DNA from: Stenotrophomonas maltophilia
GTDB lineage: Bacteria > Pseudomonadota > Gammaproteobacteria > Xanthomonadales > Xanthomonadaceae
Direction of reading: 5' to 3'
DNA length: 64,000 bases
Assembly (NCBI RefSeq): GCF_002138415.1
Contig: NZ_CP015612.1
Coordinates: 2,954,001 to 3,018,000 of the forward strand
Part shown: piece after piece, positions 40,656 through 48,892 of the stretch
How positions within the stretch are numbered: position 1 is the first letter of the stretch
Layout of the letters: the number at the start of each line of letters is the position of its first letter
The notes under the pieces: generated by a model
What the model saw: the letters and a program-made list of their open reading frames with translations, nothing else
Told to the model about the DNA's origin: nothing
Database searches by the model: none
Position numbers and translations under genes: made by a program

Positions 40656-42253
40656 TTACACCGGGACAGCGCCCGGACGGCCGTGGGTCACCTGGAAACG
40701 CGCCGCGGTGCGCACCGCAGCGTCCGCACGCAGCACACTGTCGGCGAAGCACAGTTCCGCATCCACGGTCTGCCGGTTCAGCTGCAGCTTCCACCAGCCA
40801 CGGCGGTCGCCGTCGAAATAGCGGATATGCGGGTTCTGCGGAATCGACGGACCGTAGTACGGGCCATAGGGCGTGTCGTCGCCGCCACTGCTGATCGCCG
40901 GGGCGATGAATTCGGTCGCCACGACCGGCGCACTGGCGGCATCGAAGTCCAGCTTCAGGTCGTTGACGAAGGTGGAATGCCAGTCGCCGCCAAGCACGAT
41001 GGCATTGCCCTGCCCGCCTGCCCGCCTGCCTGCATCGCCTGCAGCAGCCGGTTACGTGCGGCGGGATAGCCATCCCAGGCGTCGTTCCAGAAGCGCTCGC
41101 GCGACGTGCCGCCGTCCAGCCGCAGCTGCGCCATCAGCAACTGCTGCACCACCACGTTCCAGCGCGTGCCCTGCGCGGCCGCCATCGACTGCGCGAACCA
41201 CGCTTCCTGACCCGTGCCGAGCATGCTCATGCGCGCGTCCAGTGCAGCATCACAGCGCGGCGACTCGCCCACGCCACAGGGATTGGCCGGGCGGAACTGG
41301 CGGCAGTCGAGCAGCGTCAGCTGTGCCAGATCGCCGTAGCGCAGGCGACGGTGCACGCGCAGGCCGCCATTGCCCGCAGGCGTGCTGCGCATCGGCAGGT
41401 GCTCGTAAAACGCACGGTAGGCCGCCGCACGACGCACGATGAAGTCCTCGATCGACACGCCGGGCTTCTCCGGATGGACACCGGAGTAATCGTTCTGCAC
41501 TTCATGATCGTCCCAGATCACTGCGAACGCATGTGCGGCGTGCGCAGCCTGCAGATCCGGATCGAGCTTGTACAGCGCGTACTGGTCACGGTAGCGCTCC
41601 AGGCTGACCGTCTCGCCGCTGAAGCGCTCGGCATCCAGCGTGCGCCCGCGTGCGTTCTGCAGCGGGCTGTATTCGTACAGGTAGTCACCGGCATGCAGCA
41701 CCAGGTCGACGTCACTCTGCGCGATGTCGCGCAGCACCGGGTAGTAGCCACTGTTCCAGGCCTGGCAGGTGCACAGCGCCAACCGCAGCTGCTGCAGCTG
41801 CATGTCCGCCAACGGCGCGGTGCGGAAATGGCCGACCGCGCTTTCCTCATCGCCATCGCAGGCGAAGCGGTAGTAGTAGTCGCGGCCTGGGCGCAGGCCA
41901 TTGACTTCCACATGCACCGAGTGGGCCAGCTCGGGCACCGCGGCAGCTACGCCGCGCTGCACCAGCCGGCGCATGCCCGGGTCCTCAGCCACGAACCAGC
42001 GTACCGGCACCGCCCGCGATGGCATGCCACCGCCGTTGAGCGGGTCCGGGGCCAGCCGCGTCCACAACACCGCACCCTGCGGATCCGGATCACCGGCGGC
42101 GACACCGAGGGTGAACGGATCACGCCCCATCCGCGGCCGTGGGCCGGCCGTGGCCAGCCCGGGCATCGCCGCCAGTGCGATCGCCGCCCCCGTGCCCTGC
42201 CACGCCATACGCAGCAGGCGACGACGGCTTTCCGGATCCACAGGCCCGCGCAT
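40656..42253 (-). pseudogene. phoD: PhoD-family alkaline phosphatase, frame broken by an 8-bp tandem duplication
   Basis: A twin-arginine-type signal (RRRLLRMAWQG) leads a PhoD metallophosphoesterase: GVAAGDPDPQGAVLWTRL, LVLHAGDYLYEYSP, AVIWDDHEVQNDYSG. The first frame runs from 42253 to 40955 and ends in unrelated residues after RNRLLQAMQA. The family C-terminus (GGDWHSTFVNDLKLD, with the late metal-binding His) continues in another frame down to 40656. The break lies at the tandem 8-mer cgcctgcc-cgcctgcc (41015-41030). Removing one unit restores one frame of 529 residues, a normal length. The start overlaps the receptor stop (TGATG). It could be inactive, phase-variable, or a sequencing error. 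Confidence 0.85.
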
Positions 42254-44496
42254 CAGAAGTGCACGGTAGCGGTGGCCATCACCTGGCGCGGCGCACCGAC
42301 CTGCATGGTCGCCAGGCTGCGGGTCGGGTCGGCGGCGTAGGTGCCGTTGGTGTTGATCGAGGACAGGTAGCGCTTGTCGGTCAGGTTGGTCAGGTTCAAC
42401 GCCACGGTCAGGTTCTGCGCCGGGCCGAGCTTGCCGAAGTCATAGGCCACCGAGGCGTTGACCAGCCAGTAGCTCGGCACCGACACATCGTTGGTATAGG
42501 TCACGTAACGCTTGCCGACGTGGTTGGCGGCCAGCCGCAGGTCCCACGGGCCCGGGGTCCAGGCCAGGGTGCTGGCGAACATCCATTCCGGGGTGTCGAC
42601 GGTCTTCTTGCCGCGGGTCGGCACCACGCCGTTGTTCACGTAGTCGTTGTCGTAGGTGCTGTCATTCCAGGACAGCGCGTTGGACCACGACAGGTCCTGC
42701 ATCGGCTTCAGCTGCAGCGTCGCCTCGGCGCCGCGGCTGGTCACCGAACCGACGTTGGAGAACAGTGCCGGGCAACCGAGGATGCCCACGCACTGCGCGA
42801 TGGCCAGCAGGCGGTTGTCGAACTTGACGTCGTACACCGCCACCGAGGCTTCATAGCCGCGGCCGTAGCCACGCCAACCCAGCTCGATGGTGCGCGACTG
42901 TTCCGGCTTCAGGTTCTTCGCGCTGGCATCGAAGGCGGCCTGCGGCACATTGAACGGGCTGCCCACGCCCAGCGCATAGGCGGCGACGTTTTTGGCGAAC
43001 GAACCGAAGATCTCGTTGCCTTCGTTGATCTTGAAGTTGAAGCCGGCCTGCGGCAGCAGCCCCTTCTTCGAGGTCAGACTGCTGTTGTTGGCGTAGCTGC
43101 CCAGCGGCGTGCGCACGCTGGTACGGGTGTGCGGCGACTTCGCACCGATGTCGATGGTCAGGCGATCATCGAACAGGCGGAAGCGGTCCTGCACGTAGAA
43201 CTGGCGGGTGATGGTGGTGTAGCGCTGGTGCCACACGCGCTGGTCCGGGTTGCGCAGGAAGAAGTCGTCGGTGATTGGGCCGTCGATGTAGTAGAAGTTG
43301 CGCTGCACGCTATGACCGTTGTCCTCGTACCAGAGACCGGCCTCCAATTCATGGCCACCGACGTTCCAGGTAAACGCCGAGGTCACGCCAGTGCGGTCGA
43401 TCGCGTACTCGGTGGTGCGGATCGAGATCGGGATCTCGCGGCTGGTGCCCGGGTTGGACGGATTGGACGGGCTGAACCAGTGGCCCTGGCCACGGTTGCT
43501 GTGGTTGTAGACGTTGACCTTCAAACGCATCGACTCGTTCAGGCCGAAATCGCCGGCGATGCTGGACAGGTCGTCATTGCGCAGGCCGTGACCAGAGTAA
43601 TACGCGTCCCACGGGCTGTTGACGCCACCGCTGAATTTTCCGCGTGCCGCGGCGACGGCACGATCCCAGTCCGGCGCGTAGTTGTCCCAGTCCCAGCCGA
43701 GGCGATCGATCATCTCCAGCGACAGATCCTGATAATCGGCCTCGACGCGGCGCGAGGCGTTGAACAGCGCGGTGATCTTGCTGTCCGTTCCGAAGTTGTA
43801 GGTGGCCTTGCCGTTGAACTGCTTCAGCTCCTGCGAGCTCTTGCCCTTCCACTTGTCGCCTTCCGAGTATGCGCCGGACAGGTAGGCCGCAAAGCCCTGG
43901 TGATCGCCGGTCTCCAGGCGTGCATAGCTGCGGCGCGCGTTGTCGCTGCCAAAGCCCTGTGCCAGAACCACACCGTATTCGGTGGACGGATCGATCGAAT
44001 AGAACTGGAACACACCGCCGAGGTTGCTGGTGGACGGCGTACCCAGTGCGCCGATGCCGGTGGACACTTCAGCACCGCCCAGGTTCTCGCTGATCACCGC
44101 GCGGCTGATGTGCAGGCCGTTGCTGTTGCCGTAGGCCATGTTGCCCAGCGGGATGCCATCGAGGGTGTAGCCCAGGCGGTTCTGGTTGAAACCACGCAGG
44201 CTGATGCTGGTGGACCATTCGTAGGCGCCGGTGGCATCGGCCGATTCGAAGTGCACGCCCGGCTTGCTGACCAGCAGCTTCAGCGGGTTGGCACCCGGCG
44301 GCAGGATCTTCATGTCCTCGGCGGTCACACGCTGCACCTGGCGGGCTTCACCGCGGCCGATTACCGAGATCGAATCGAGGGTGGTGGCCGACTGCGCGTC
44401 GGTCGCGGGGGCGGTTTCAGCGATAGCCAGCGACGGCAGCCAAGCACAGACCAGCAGGGCCAGCAGATTGCGGCGGAGCGGAGCGTGGGACGACAT
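42253..44496 (-). CDS. TonB-dependent outer-membrane receptor
   Basis: A 747-residue TonB-dependent receptor. A signal peptide (NLLALLVCAWLPSLAIA) is followed by a plug domain (LDSISVIGRG; LVSKPGVHFESAD; STSISLRGFNQNRLGYTLDGIPLG; NLGGVFQFYS) and a 22-strand barrel ending VMATATVHF with the terminal Phe. The start ATG at 44496 has AAGGA about 10 nt upstream; an in-frame GTG at 44517 is less likely. It is coupled by TGATG to the PhoD-type phosphatase, and a candidate Pho box lies upstream, which suggests uptake linked to organic phosphate (for example phytate or phosphoesters). The ligand is inferred only from this context. Confidence 0.9.
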   Translation of the reverse strand: MSSHAPLRRNLLALLVCAWLPSLAIAETAPATDAQSATTLDSISVIGRGEARQVQRVTAEDMKILPPGANPLKLLVSKPGVHFESADATGAYEWSTSISLRGFNQNRLGYTLDGIPLGNMAYGNSNGLHISRAVISENLGGAEVSTGIGALGTPSTSNLGGVFQFYSIDPSTEYGVVLAQGFGSDNARRSYARLETGDHQGFAAYLSGAYSEGDKWKGKSSQELKQFNGKATYNFGTDSKITALFNASRRVEADYQDLSLEMIDRLGWDWDNYAPDWDRAVAAARGKFSGGVNSPWDAYYSGHGLRNDDLSSIAGDFGLNESMRLKVNVYNHSNRGQGHWFSPSNPSNPGTSREIPISIRTTEYAIDRTGVTSAFTWNVGGHELEAGLWYEDNGHSVQRNFYYIDGPITDDFFLRNPDQRVWHQRYTTITRQFYVQDRFRLFDDRLTIDIGAKSPHTRTSVRTPLGSYANNSSLTSKKGLLPQAGFNFKINEGNEIFGSFAKNVAAYALGVGSPFNVPQAAFDASAKNLKPEQSRTIELGWRGYGRGYEASVAVYDVKFDNRLLAIAQCVGILGCPALFSNVGSVTSRGAEATLQLKPMQDLSWSNALSWNDSTYDNDYVNNGVVPTRGKKTVDTPEWMFASTLAWTPGPWDLRLAANHVGKRYVTYTNDVSVPSYWLVNASVAYDFGKLGPAQNLTVALNLTNLTDKRYLSSINTNGTYAADPTRSLATMQVGAPRQVMATATVHF

Positions 44497-44575
44497 GGGG
44501 GCGGATTCCTTGGGCACGCTGGACGCCGAAGGGCGGCGTCGAAGGGCAGCAGCGGCGGAATCGTAGAAGCGTCGC

Positions 44576-44593
44576 GTTACATGTCATTTACAC
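44576..44593 (-). promoter_or_regulatory. Candidate Pho box upstream of the receptor-phosphatase operon
   Basis: Read on the minus strand: GTGTAAA-TGAC-ATGTAAC, two TGTaA repeats spaced 11 nt, the layout of a PhoB box. TACGAT follows 10 nt downstream, the usual -10 position for Pho promoters. The start codon is about 80 nt away. Confidence 0.55.
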
Positions 44594-44643
44594 GCCACAT
44601 ACGGACGTTTGGTGTTTCGAATGGTTTGCCGGCCAAGAGGAGA

Positions 44644-44664
44644 TTGCCGGCCAGCGGCCGGCAC
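44644..44664. repeat. REP palindrome
   Basis: A gccggccagcggccggc unit immediately after the dnaB stop codon, the same family as the unit at 40622-40646. Confidence 0.7.
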
Positions 44665-44669
44665 GCCTG

Positions 44670-46106
44670 TTACTCGAACGAGCCGACCGAATCGTGGGCC
44701 AGGTTGTCGAAGCGGGTGTATTCGCCGAAGAACTTCAGCTTGCACGAACCGGTCGGGCCACCACGGTGCTTGCCGATGATGATCTCGGCCAGGCCCTTGT
44801 CCGGCGAATTTTCCTTGTTGTAGTAATCGTCGCGGTAGATGAAGACAATCATGTCCGCGTCCTGCTCGATTGCGCCCGATTCGCGAAGGTCGGCCATCAC
44901 CGGACGCTTGTCGGTACGTGTTTCCAGCGAGCGGTTGAGCTGCGACAGCGCGATCACCGGCACGTGCAGTTCCTTGGCCAGGCCCTTCAGCGAACGCGAG
45001 ATCTCCGAGATTTCCGTCGCGCGGTTTTCGCTGTTGCCCGGCACGCTCATCAGCTGCAGGTAGTCGATCACCACCAGGCCCAGGTCATGTTCGCGCTTGA
45101 GGCGGCGGCACTTGGAACGCAGCACTTCCGGCGACACGCCCGGCGTATCGTCGATGAAGATCTTGGTTTCCTTCAGCATCTTGATCGCACTGGTGACGCG
45201 GCTCCAGTCCTCGTCTTCCAGCTGGCCGGTACGCAGGCGCTGCGCGTTGATGCGGCCGTTGGAGGAAATCAGGCGCATTGCCAGCTGCGATGCCGACATT
45301 TCCATCGAGAACACCGCCACGCCTTTCTTCGACTTGATCGCCGCGTACTCGGCGATGTTCAGCGCAAAGGTGGTCTTGCCCATGGCCGGGCGCGCAGCCA
45401 GGATGATCAGGTCGGTCGGCTGCAGGCCGGAGGTCATCGCATCGAAATCGTTGTAGCCGGTCGGCAGGCCGGTGATGTTGCCGCCGTTCTCGAAGCGGCT
45501 GCGCAGCTCTTCGAAGGCATCCTTCAGTGCACCGGGCATCGCCACGAAATCGGTACGGCCGCGTGCGCCCTGTTCGGCGATGGCGAACACGCTCTTTTCC
45601 GCCGATGCCAGCAGCTCGCTGCTCTCGCGGCCCTCGGGCTGGAAACCATCGTTGACGATGTCGGTGCCCACCTGGATCAGCTGCCGCAGCACCGCCTTGT
45701 CACGCACGATCTCGGCGTAGGCCACAATGTTGGCCGCCGAAGGCGTGGTACTGGCCAGCTCGATCAGGTAAGCGCCATCGCCCACCAGTTCCATCTTGCC
45801 CTGCGATTCGAACCATTCGCCCAGGGTCACCGCATCGAACGGCCGCTCGCGCTCGGACAGCTCGCGGATCGCGCGATAGATCATCTGATGGTCGCGGCGG
45901 TAGAAATCGCCTTCGGTCAGCTGGTCATTGACCCGGTCATAGGCCTCCGGGGCCAGCATCAGGCCACCCAGCACCGCCTGCTCGGCTTCCACCGAATGGG
46001 GCGGCACCCGCAACTGGTCGATGCGCGACTCGTCGCGATCACGATCGCGATCGAAGCCATCACCGCGCTCTCTGCGGTTGGAACGGAAGCCGGGGCGAGC
46101 GGACAT
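44670..46106 (-). CDS. dnaB: Replicative DNA helicase DnaB
   Basis: A 478-residue hexameric helicase that unwinds DNA at the replication fork. The N-terminal domain has PPHSVEAEQAVLGGLMLAPEAYDRV, and the RecA-like C-terminal domain has Walker A ARPAMGKTTFALN and FSMEMSASQLAMRLIS, then LVVIDYLQLM (Walker B) and LSQLNRSLETRTDKRP. The N-terminal 30 residues are rich in Arg/Asp (RDRDRDESR). The start at 46106 gives the family N-terminus; the frame is open further upstream without coding character. No intein is present. Confidence 0.96.
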   Translation of the reverse strand: MSARPGFRSNRRERGDGFDRDRDRDESRIDQLRVPPHSVEAEQAVLGGLMLAPEAYDRVNDQLTEGDFYRRDHQMIYRAIRELSERERPFDAVTLGEWFESQGKMELVGDGAYLIELASTTPSAANIVAYAEIVRDKAVLRQLIQVGTDIVNDGFQPEGRESSELLASAEKSVFAIAEQGARGRTDFVAMPGALKDAFEELRSRFENGGNITGLPTGYNDFDAMTSGLQPTDLIILAARPAMGKTTFALNIAEYAAIKSKKGVAVFSMEMSASQLAMRLISSNGRINAQRLRTGQLEDEDWSRVTSAIKMLKETKIFIDDTPGVSPEVLRSKCRRLKREHDLGLVVIDYLQLMSVPGNSENRATEISEISRSLKGLAKELHVPVIALSQLNRSLETRTDKRPVMADLRESGAIEQDADMIVFIYRDDYYNKENSPDKGLAEIIIGKHRGGPTGSCKLKFFGEYTRFDNLAHDSVGSFE

Positions 46107-46318
46107 GCTGCGGTGTTTCCTGCAAAAGTGGGCCAGACGAGTGTAGGCATGCGCCGACCCCGGCGGCCATGGACAAGCCTGTGGATAAGCCGTGGAGAAA
46201 CGGGGGATATCCGCCGGTGCCTGGCCAGACTGGCGTGGGGGCGTCGCACTGCCTGCGACGGGCGCCATTGCGGCACCCGAGCGGACATTATCGCAGATGG
46301 GGCTGGCAACCGCTGGCG

Positions 46319-46879
46319 TCAATCGCCCTTGACGTGAACCGCGATCAGCGCCAGGAACCGGTCCACGTAGCCCTGCAGGAATTTCTGCGTGCCTTCATTG
46401 TGGACCGTACCATCGGCGTCGATCAGGCCGTCCTTGAAATGAATGAACGCCTCGGGCTGGCCGAGCACGTGCATGTCCAGGAAGGCCAGGCTGTTGCGCA
46501 GGTGCTGCTGGGCCACGGCGGTGCCGATCTGGCCGATGGAGGCGCCGATCACCGCCGCCGGTTTGCCGGCAAACGCGCTGTCACCGTAGGGGCGCGAGCC
46601 GATATCGATGGCGTTCTTCAGCACGCCCGGCACCGACCGGTTGTATTCCGGGGTCACGAACAGCACCGCATCGGCGGCACGGACCTGGTCCTTCAGCCGG
46701 GTACCCTGCGCCGGATAGTGGCCATCGAAGTCCTGGTCATATAGCGGCAGGTCACCGATCTGCACGTACTGGAAGCGCGCACGGTCACCGGCAATCTTCT
46801 CCAGCGCATGGGCCAGTTTGCGGTTGCAGGAATCCTTGCGCAGGCTGCCGACGAACACGGCGATGGTGGGGACGGACAT
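46319..46879 (-). CDS. NAD(P)H-dependent FMN reductase
   Basis: A 186-residue flavodoxin-fold reductase (NADPH-dependent FMN reductase / chromate-reductase group). It shows the phosphate-binding loop GSLRKDSCNRKLAHAL and the isoalloxazine-side motif TPEYNRSVPGVLKNAIDIGSRP. It reduces flavins or quinones in the cytoplasm, and relatives reduce chromate or azo dyes. Encoded alone upstream of dnaB on the same strand, about 210 nt away. Confidence 0.92.
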   Translation of the reverse strand: MSVPTIAVFVGSLRKDSCNRKLAHALEKIAGDRARFQYVQIGDLPLYDQDFDGHYPAQGTRLKDQVRAADAVLFVTPEYNRSVPGVLKNAIDIGSRPYGDSAFAGKPAAVIGASIGQIGTAVAQQHLRNSLAFLDMHVLGQPEAFIHFKDGLIDADGTVHNEGTQKFLQGYVDRFLALIAVHVKGD

Positions 46880-46945
46880 CGGGACATACTCCTCACGGTG
46901 CGGGAGGCCCAGCCTAGACGCCGGGCCCTTGCATGCCGGTGAAGA

Positions 46946-48889
46946 TCAGCCGCCGGTCACGCCCGCGCGCACCTGCCGCCAATGCGCCTGCCAGGCCTGG
47001 AACATCAGCACGTTCCACAGGTGCGTATGCCACTTGCGCTGGCCGCCGAGGAACTGCTGCCACAGCGGCTGTACCGCGGCCGCCGACAGCACGCCCTCCT
47101 GCTCCAGCCGTGCAGGCTGCAGCAGGTCTTCGGCCCATGGTCGCAGGTCGCCCTTCAGCCAGTCACTGACCGGCGCGCCGAAGCCACGCTTGGGCCGGTG
47201 CACCATCGACTGCGGCACATAACGGCCCAGCACGCGCTTGAGCAGCACCTTGCTGGTGGTTTCACTGCGTTTGAAGCCCAACGGCAGCGACCAGGCGAAC
47301 TCGGCCACGCGTGAATCCAGCAGCGGCGCGCGTGCTTCCAGGCTCACCGCCATCGAGGTGCGGTCGACCTTGCACAGCAGGTCATCCGGCAGGTAGGTCA
47401 CGTAATCGGCCAGCATCATCGCGTCGGCCGGTGTGCCGGCACCGTGCAACGGGTCGGCCAGGTCATAGAAGCTGCCCGCGGCCTCCGCTCCGGGCACTGC
47501 CGCCGTCGGATCACGCCAACGCGAGATGCGGTTGCGGTACACGTCGCCGATGCCACGCGCGCCGGACTCGGCCAACAGCGCGGCCAGGCCGCCGGTACGC
47601 GAAGCCTCACCCTGCTGCTGGGAGCGCGCGCCCATCCAGCGCCGCAGCGGCCCCGGCACACGGCCCAGCATCTGCCAGTTGCGCAGCGCGCGCACATAGC
47701 GGGTATAGCCGAAGAACAGCTCGTCGCCACCATCGCCTGACAGCGCCACGGTCACGCCCTGCCGCGCGAGGCGGGCGACCAGCGCGGTCGGCACCTGCGA
47801 GGCATCGGCGAAGGGTTCGTCGAACATCGCCGGCAACTGCGGCACCACCGCCAATGCATCGGCACCGCTGACGTAGAGTTCGGTGTGGTCACAGCCCAGA
47901 TGCGCAGCCAGTTCCCTGGCCAGCGGCGCCTCGTCGTGGCCCGAACCGGTGAAGCCGATACTGAAGCTGTGTACCGGCTGACCGCTCTGTGCCTGCATCA
48001 GCGCAGCCACCAGCGACGAATCGGTGCCGCCGGACAGGAACACGCCCACCGGCACGTCGGCCACCATGCGCAGCGCCACCGCATCGCGCAGCAGCCCGTC
48101 CAGCTGTTCCTCGGCGTCCTCGATACGGCCCAGGAACGGCGCGGCCAGCGCCGCCTGCATGCGTGTACGCGCATCCCAATACGGGCGTTGCGCCTGTTCC
48201 GGGCGGTGCGCCGATGCACCCGCCGCTACGGCTTCGGCATCCAGGCGCAGCACGCGGCCCGGCATCAGCTTGTAGCAGCGCTGGTGGATGCTGTGCGGCG
48301 CCGGAATGTAATCCAGCCGCAGCAACAGGGTCAGTGCGTCGCGGTCGATGTCGTTGTCGAACGCCGGGTGCTGCCACAGCGCCTTCAGTTCGGAACCGAA
48401 CACCAAGGTGTCACCGGCCCAGCCGTAGTACAGCGGCTTCTTGCCAACACGATCGCGGGCCAGCCACAGGCACTGCTGCTGGCGGTCCCACAGCGCGATG
48501 GCGAACATGCCGTTGCAGCGCTGCAGGGTGTCCTCGATGCCCCACTGCAGGATCGCTGCCAGCAGCACTTCGGTGTCGGAGTGGCCACGGAAGGCATGCC
48601 CCAACGGCTCCAGCTCGGCACGCAGGGCGGCGAAGTTGTAGACCTCGCCGTTGTAGGCCATCACGTAGCGACCATCGGACGAGGCCATCGGCTGGTGGCC
48701 CAGCGGCGACAGGTCGAGAATGCTCAGCCGACGGTGCGCCAGCGCAATGCCTGCCCCGGCATCGACCCAGCGCCCGCCATCATCCGGCCCGCGGTGGTGC
48801 AGCGCCTCGCCCATGGCCAGGACCTGCGCCTGCAGCACCTCGGCCGACGCCACCGGCGCCGGCAACAACATTCCCGCCAATCCACACAT
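46946..48889 (-). CDS. asnB: Asparagine synthetase, glutamine-hydrolysing
   Basis: A 647-residue two-domain enzyme. The N-terminal glutaminase nucleophile is Cys2 (MCGLAGM), with RRLSILDLSPLGHQP and MAYNGEVYNF. The synthetase domain has the PP-loop LSGGTDSSLVAAL (about residue 285) and SGDGGDELFFGYTRY. It is about 90 residues longer than E. coli AsnB and closer in length to the AsnB-like amidotransferases of polysaccharide or natural-product clusters, so the acceptor may not be aspartate. It starts 3 nt after the stop of the E1-like gene, which points to a shared function. Confidence 0.9.
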   Translation of the reverse strand: MCGLAGMLLPAPVASAEVLQAQVLAMGEALHHRGPDDGGRWVDAGAGIALAHRRLSILDLSPLGHQPMASSDGRYVMAYNGEVYNFAALRAELEPLGHAFRGHSDTEVLLAAILQWGIEDTLQRCNGMFAIALWDRQQQCLWLARDRVGKKPLYYGWAGDTLVFGSELKALWQHPAFDNDIDRDALTLLLRLDYIPAPHSIHQRCYKLMPGRVLRLDAEAVAAGASAHRPEQAQRPYWDARTRMQAALAAPFLGRIEDAEEQLDGLLRDAVALRMVADVPVGVFLSGGTDSSLVAALMQAQSGQPVHSFSIGFTGSGHDEAPLARELAAHLGCDHTELYVSGADALAVVPQLPAMFDEPFADASQVPTALVARLARQGVTVALSGDGGDELFFGYTRYVRALRNWQMLGRVPGPLRRWMGARSQQQGEASRTGGLAALLAESGARGIGDVYRNRISRWRDPTAAVPGAEAAGSFYDLADPLHGAGTPADAMMLADYVTYLPDDLLCKVDRTSMAVSLEARAPLLDSRVAEFAWSLPLGFKRSETTSKVLLKRVLGRYVPQSMVHRPKRGFGAPVSDWLKGDLRPWAEDLLQPARLEQEGVLSAAAVQPLWQQFLGGQRKWHTHLWNVLMFQAWQAHWRQVRAGVTGG

Positions 48890-48892
48890 GCA

